8,177 bases of DNA from JBBSUX01 sp038234045 (GTDB lineage: Bacteria; Pseudomonadota; Gammaproteobacteria; Burkholderiales; Burkholderiaceae_C). The translations under genes were made by a program, and so were the position numbers. The notes under the pieces were generated by a model. The model had not been told where the DNA came from, did no database searches, and saw only the letters and a program-made list of their open reading frames with translations. The DNA is taken from assembly GCA_038234045.1 (NCBI GenBank), contig JBBSUX010000160.1:1-8177 (forward strand), in the 5' to 3' direction. Below are positions 6,054 through 8,177 of the stretch, one piece after another (positions within the stretch are counted from its first letter, which is position 1; each line of letters opens with the position of its first letter).

Positions 6054-6734
6054 ATGCCTGAGCGGAATACACCGGCCAAGGTCGTTTCGAAACGCACGAC
6101 CCCGCGGGTGAAAGGTGTACGCGAGCAAGCGGCGCAAACCACGCGCGACAACATCCTGAAGGCCGCCACCAAGGTCTTTGCGCGCTACGGCTACGACGGC
6201 GGCAGCGTCGAGAAGATCTCCGCCGCCGCCAAGTCGGTCGACCGGATGATCTATTACTACTTCGGCAGCAAGGAAGGCCTATTCATCGAGGTGATCGAGT
6301 CGATCTATCGCCGGATGAACGAAGCCGAGGCAGCTCTGGAGATTCACCTCGAGGCCCCCGTCGAAGCATTGATGGCCTTGGTGCGCTTCGTCAGCCAGTA
6401 CTACCGCAAGCACCCGGAATTCGTGACGCTGCTCAACACTGAAAACCTGCACAAGGGCAAACACATCAGCAAGTCTTTGCGGGCACGGGACTATTCATCG
6501 CCAGCGGTGTCGCTGCTTGACCAGGTTTTGCAGAGCGGCGCGGCTTCAGGCGCCTTCCGCAGGGACTTGCAAGCGCGTGACCTGTATCTGGTGATCGCAT
6601 CAATGGGTTATTTTTACCAATCCAACCGCTTCACGTTGTCGGCCTTCCTGGGTGAAGACATGGACAAGGCGGATGCTATTGCGCACTGGGACGGGGTCAT
6701 GGCCGATGTGGTGATGCGGGCAGTCGCGCCCTGA
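6054..6734 (+). CDS. TetR/AcrR-family transcriptional regulator (226 aa)
   Basis: The N-terminal TetR DNA-binding domain spans about residues 30-77: TRDNILKAATKVFARYGY, then the helix-turn-helix at 51-70 ending in DRMIYYYFGSKEGLF (63-77). It is preceded by a basic 25-residue tail. The C-terminal ligand and dimer domain is all-helical and includes HPEFVTLLNTENLHKGKHI, a segment shared by a common TetR subgroup. The start at 6054 has GAGGGG (6042-6047) 6 nt upstream. It follows fpr by 57 bp, probably in the same transcript, and precedes ena by 136 bp. TetR proteins usually repress and release DNA on binding a small molecule. The ATGTAG-N6-CTACAT sites in front of hnr and ena are the likely targets, with a pathway substrate or intermediate as inducer. 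No such site directly precedes this gene. Nicotinate degradation in Pseudomonas also uses a TetR regulator (NicS), but I do not claim orthology. Confidence 0.92.
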   Translation: MPERNTPAKVVSKRTTPRVKGVREQAAQTTRDNILKAATKVFARYGYDGGSVEKISAAAKSVDRMIYYYFGSKEGLFIEVIESIYRRMNEAEAALEIHLEAPVEALMALVRFVSQYYRKHPEFVTLLNTENLHKGKHISKSLRARDYSSPAVSLLDQVLQSGAASGAFRRDLQARDLYLVIASMGYFYQSNRFTLSAFLGEDMDKADAIAHWDGVMADVVMRAVAP

Positions 6735-6787
6735 TCAATTTTGGGCGATCAGCACGGGCTGTTGCGCTTGCGGACACGGCACGGTTT

Positions 6788-6805
6788 ATGTAGCATTCAC
6801 TACAT
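6788..6805. promoter_or_regulatory. Operator palindrome upstream of ena
   Basis: ATGTAG-CATTCA-CTACAT, a perfect 6+6 inverted repeat with a 6-bp spacer, is identical to the hnr palindrome 1 except for one spacer base, and TTT precedes both. It lies 65 bp upstream of the ena ATG. TATGTA at its left edge could serve as a -10 box, which would make binding repressive; this is inference. Confidence 0.75.
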
Positions 6806-6855
6806 CAATTCGGTATCTGGCGCCCGGCCATTCGGCCGTTCACGCGCGTATTTCG

Positions 6856-6859
6856 GGAG
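6856..6859 (+). promoter_or_regulatory. Ribosome-binding site deciding the ena start
   Basis: GGAG (within CGGGAGTGG) lies 11 nt before the ATG at 6871. A GTG at 6859 is in frame but overlaps this purine block, so the ATG is the better start. Confidence 0.5.
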
Positions 6860-6870
6860 TGGACTTCACC

Positions 6871-8067
6871 ATGGCAGAAGCAATCGCAAACGTGACCTCG
6901 GGCAAGGTCGTCATCAAGAACATCGGCCTGCTGTTATCCGGCGATATCGACAATCCCATTCTTCAAGCCGACACCGTAGTGGTGCAGGACGGCAAGATCT
7001 CGCAGGTGGGGCGCTTGAAGGATTGCGATATCGAGGCGCCCACCACGCTGATCGACGCGCGCAACACGACGCTGGCACCGGGCCTGATCGACAGCCATGT
7101 GCATCCGGTCTTCGGCGACTGGACGCCGCGTCAGAACCAGCTCGGTTGGATTGAATCGACGATGCACGGCGGCGTGACCACCATGATTTCCGCCGGTGAG
7201 GTGCACCTGCCCGGCAGACCCAAGGATATCGTCGGCCTCAAGGCTTTGGCCATCACGGCGCAGCGCGCGTTCGACAACTTCCGGCCGGGCGGCGTCAAGG
7301 TGCATGCCGGCGCGCCCGTGATCGAGCACGGCATGGTCGAGGACGACTTCCGTGAGCTCGCGCACGCCGGCGTACGACTGCTGGGTGAGGTCGGCCTGGG
7401 TTCGGTTAAGGCGGGCTACGAGGCCAAGGAAATGGTGGCGTGGGCGCGCAAGTACGGGATCATCAGCACCATCCACACGGGTGGACCATCGATTCCCGGC
7501 TCGGGCCTGATCGACAAGGATGTGGTTCTTGAGGCGGATGCTGACGTGATTGGCCACATCAATGGCGGCCATACCTCGCTGCCGTGGAAGCATGTGTGCG
7601 AACTGTGCGAAAAATCATCGCGCGCCATCGAACTGGTGCACAACGGCAACGAGAAGATCGCCATCGAAGCCGCGCGCGCCGCCATCGATCTGAAATGCCC
7701 GCATCGCGTGATCCTCGGCACCGACGGGCCTGCTGGCTCCGGCGTTCAGCCGCTCGGCATCCTGCGCATGATTTCGCTGCTCTCCAGCATCGCCGGCATC
7801 GCGCCCGAGCTGGTTTTCTGCTTCGCAACCGGCAATACGGCCAAAGTGCGTGAGCTTGATTGCGGCCTGATCGAGCCTGGCCGAGCTGCCGATTTCGTGT
7901 TCATGGACCGCGCGCAACATACCGCTGGTGCGACGCTGCTGGAGAGCGTGCAGCTCGGCGATATTCCGGGCGTGGGCATGGTGATGATCGACGGCTTGGT
8001 GCGCTGCGGCCGCAGCCGCAACACGCCTCCGGCGACGGAAATCCCGGTCGTCGTCAGCGCGCTCTGA
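6871..8067 (+). CDS. ena: Enamidase-like amidohydrolase (398 aa)
   Basis: In E. barkeri enamidase, an Fe/Zn amidohydrolase, hydrolyses 1,4,5,6-tetrahydro-6-oxonicotinate to ammonium and 2-formylglutarate. The motif order here follows that enzyme closely: VIKNIG...SGDI (14-26), LQADTVVVQDGKI (31-43), PGLIDSHVH (70-78), HGGVTTMISAG (99-109), PGRPKD (114-119), GEVGLG (172-177), HTGGPSIPGS (202-211), GHINGG (228-233), GTDGPAGSG (283-291) and PLGILR (294-299), ending in GDIPG and SRNTPPA. All expected metal and catalytic residues are present: H76, H78, E173 (likely bridging), H202, H229 and D285. Full length, cytosolic, no frameshift. A palindromic operator shared with hnr lies upstream. A related cyclic amidohydrolase on another lactam is possible, but the density of enamidase-specific motifs plus the neighbouring reductase makes enamidase the best call. 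Confidence 0.88.
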   Translation: MAEAIANVTSGKVVIKNIGLLLSGDIDNPILQADTVVVQDGKISQVGRLKDCDIEAPTTLIDARNTTLAPGLIDSHVHPVFGDWTPRQNQLGWIESTMHGGVTTMISAGEVHLPGRPKDIVGLKALAITAQRAFDNFRPGGVKVHAGAPVIEHGMVEDDFRELAHAGVRLLGEVGLGSVKAGYEAKEMVAWARKYGIISTIHTGGPSIPGSGLIDKDVVLEADADVIGHINGGHTSLPWKHVCELCEKSSRAIELVHNGNEKIAIEAARAAIDLKCPHRVILGTDGPAGSGVQPLGILRMISLLSSIAGIAPELVFCFATGNTAKVRELDCGLIEPGRAADFVFMDRAQHTAGATLLESVQLGDIPGVGMVMIDGLVRCGRSRNTPPATEIPVVVSAL

Positions 8068-8084
8068 TGAGCGCTTGAACGCTA

Positions 8085-8124
8085 CGGCATGCAACCGGCT
8101 TACGCCGAGGTGCACGCCATGCCG
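8085..8124. terminator. Nested inverted repeat after ena, possible bidirectional terminator
   Basis: An outer stem CGGCATG (8085-8091) / CATGCCG (8118-8124) encloses an inner hairpin CGGC-TTAC-GCCG (8096-8107). It begins 18 bp after the ena stop and may lie between converging genes. No T-run follows on either strand, so terminator function is uncertain. Confidence 0.35.
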
Positions 8125-8134
8125 ATAGGCGGAT

Positions 8135-8177
8135 CTACTTCGGCTGGGAAGCAGCTGGCACCGGAACCACGATCACG
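8135..8177 (-). CDS. Possible C-terminal end of a gene entering from the right edge
   Basis: The complement reads VIVVPVPAASQPK then TAG at 8135-8137. Thirteen codons cannot establish a gene, but the frame is open to the edge, the stop falls just after the inverted repeat, and a gene converging on ena would fit. No function can be inferred. Confidence 0.2.
   Translation of the reverse strand, partial: VIVVPVPAASQPK

Noticed and set aside
6017..6061. 14-codon frame overlapping the start of the TetR gene
   Set aside because: Weak initiation context and a very short unrecognised peptide; coupling to the TetR start is possible but unsupported.
5088..6137. Minus-strand open frame (349 codons) opposite fpr
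   Set aside because: Mirror frame of a strongly conserved reductase; composition typical of antisense translation.
6934..7593. Minus-strand open frame opposite ena
   Set aside because: Lies within a gene with complete catalytic motifs; no motif or initiation signal of its own.
1..8177. tRNA, rRNA, CRISPR array, insertion sequence or phage genes
   Set aside because: No cloverleaf, regularly spaced direct repeats, transposase motifs or terminal inverted repeats were seen on reading through the window.

Overview
The window looks like chromosomal DNA of a GC-rich betaproteobacterium, most likely Burkholderiales and probably Comamonadaceae-like. The basis is codon use, close resemblance of the proteins to those families, and an intergenic hairpin repeat (about 1458-1604) of a style I associate with Comamonadaceae. 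No taxonomic search could be run.

Leftward (minus-strand) block, 4867 down to the left edge. It contains a 6-hydroxynicotinate-reductase-like iron-sulfur protein (hnr, 3245-4867), a UPF0280/ApbE-like protein (2239-3189), two different DUF1185 'amino acid synthesis' proteins (1605-2246 and 807-1394) and the N-terminal 226 residues of a periplasmic ABC-transporter substrate-binding protein (1-680). The UPF0280 and second DUF1185 genes overlap by 8 nt. A hairpin-rich repeat separates the two DUF1185 genes.

Rightward (plus-strand) block, 5223-8067. It contains a ferredoxin-NADP+ reductase (fpr), a TetR-family regulator, and an enamidase-like amidohydrolase (ena) that closely follows the Eubacterium barkeri nicotinate-fermentation enzyme in motif order.

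The divergent control region (4868-5222, 355 bp) carries two 18-bp ATGTAG-N6-CTACAT-type palindromes and a half-site. A near-identical palindrome lies just upstream of ena (6788-6805). This sequence evidence ties hnr and ena into one regulon, with the TetR protein as the obvious candidate regulator.

Working model: NADPH -> Fpr -> ferredoxin -> Hnr reduces a 6-hydroxynicotinate-like ring to its tetrahydro-6-oxo form, and Ena hydrolyses the cyclic enamide to ammonia and an open-chain formyl acid. The UPF0280 protein may attach or handle flavin for Hnr. The DUF1185 pair would act elsewhere in the route, and the ABC protein would import the substrate. The two core steps rest on homology to a characterised anaerobic pathway; the remaining roles are inferred from context. 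No ring hydroxylase and no 2-formylglutarate-processing enzyme is in the window, so the true substrate may differ from nicotinate.
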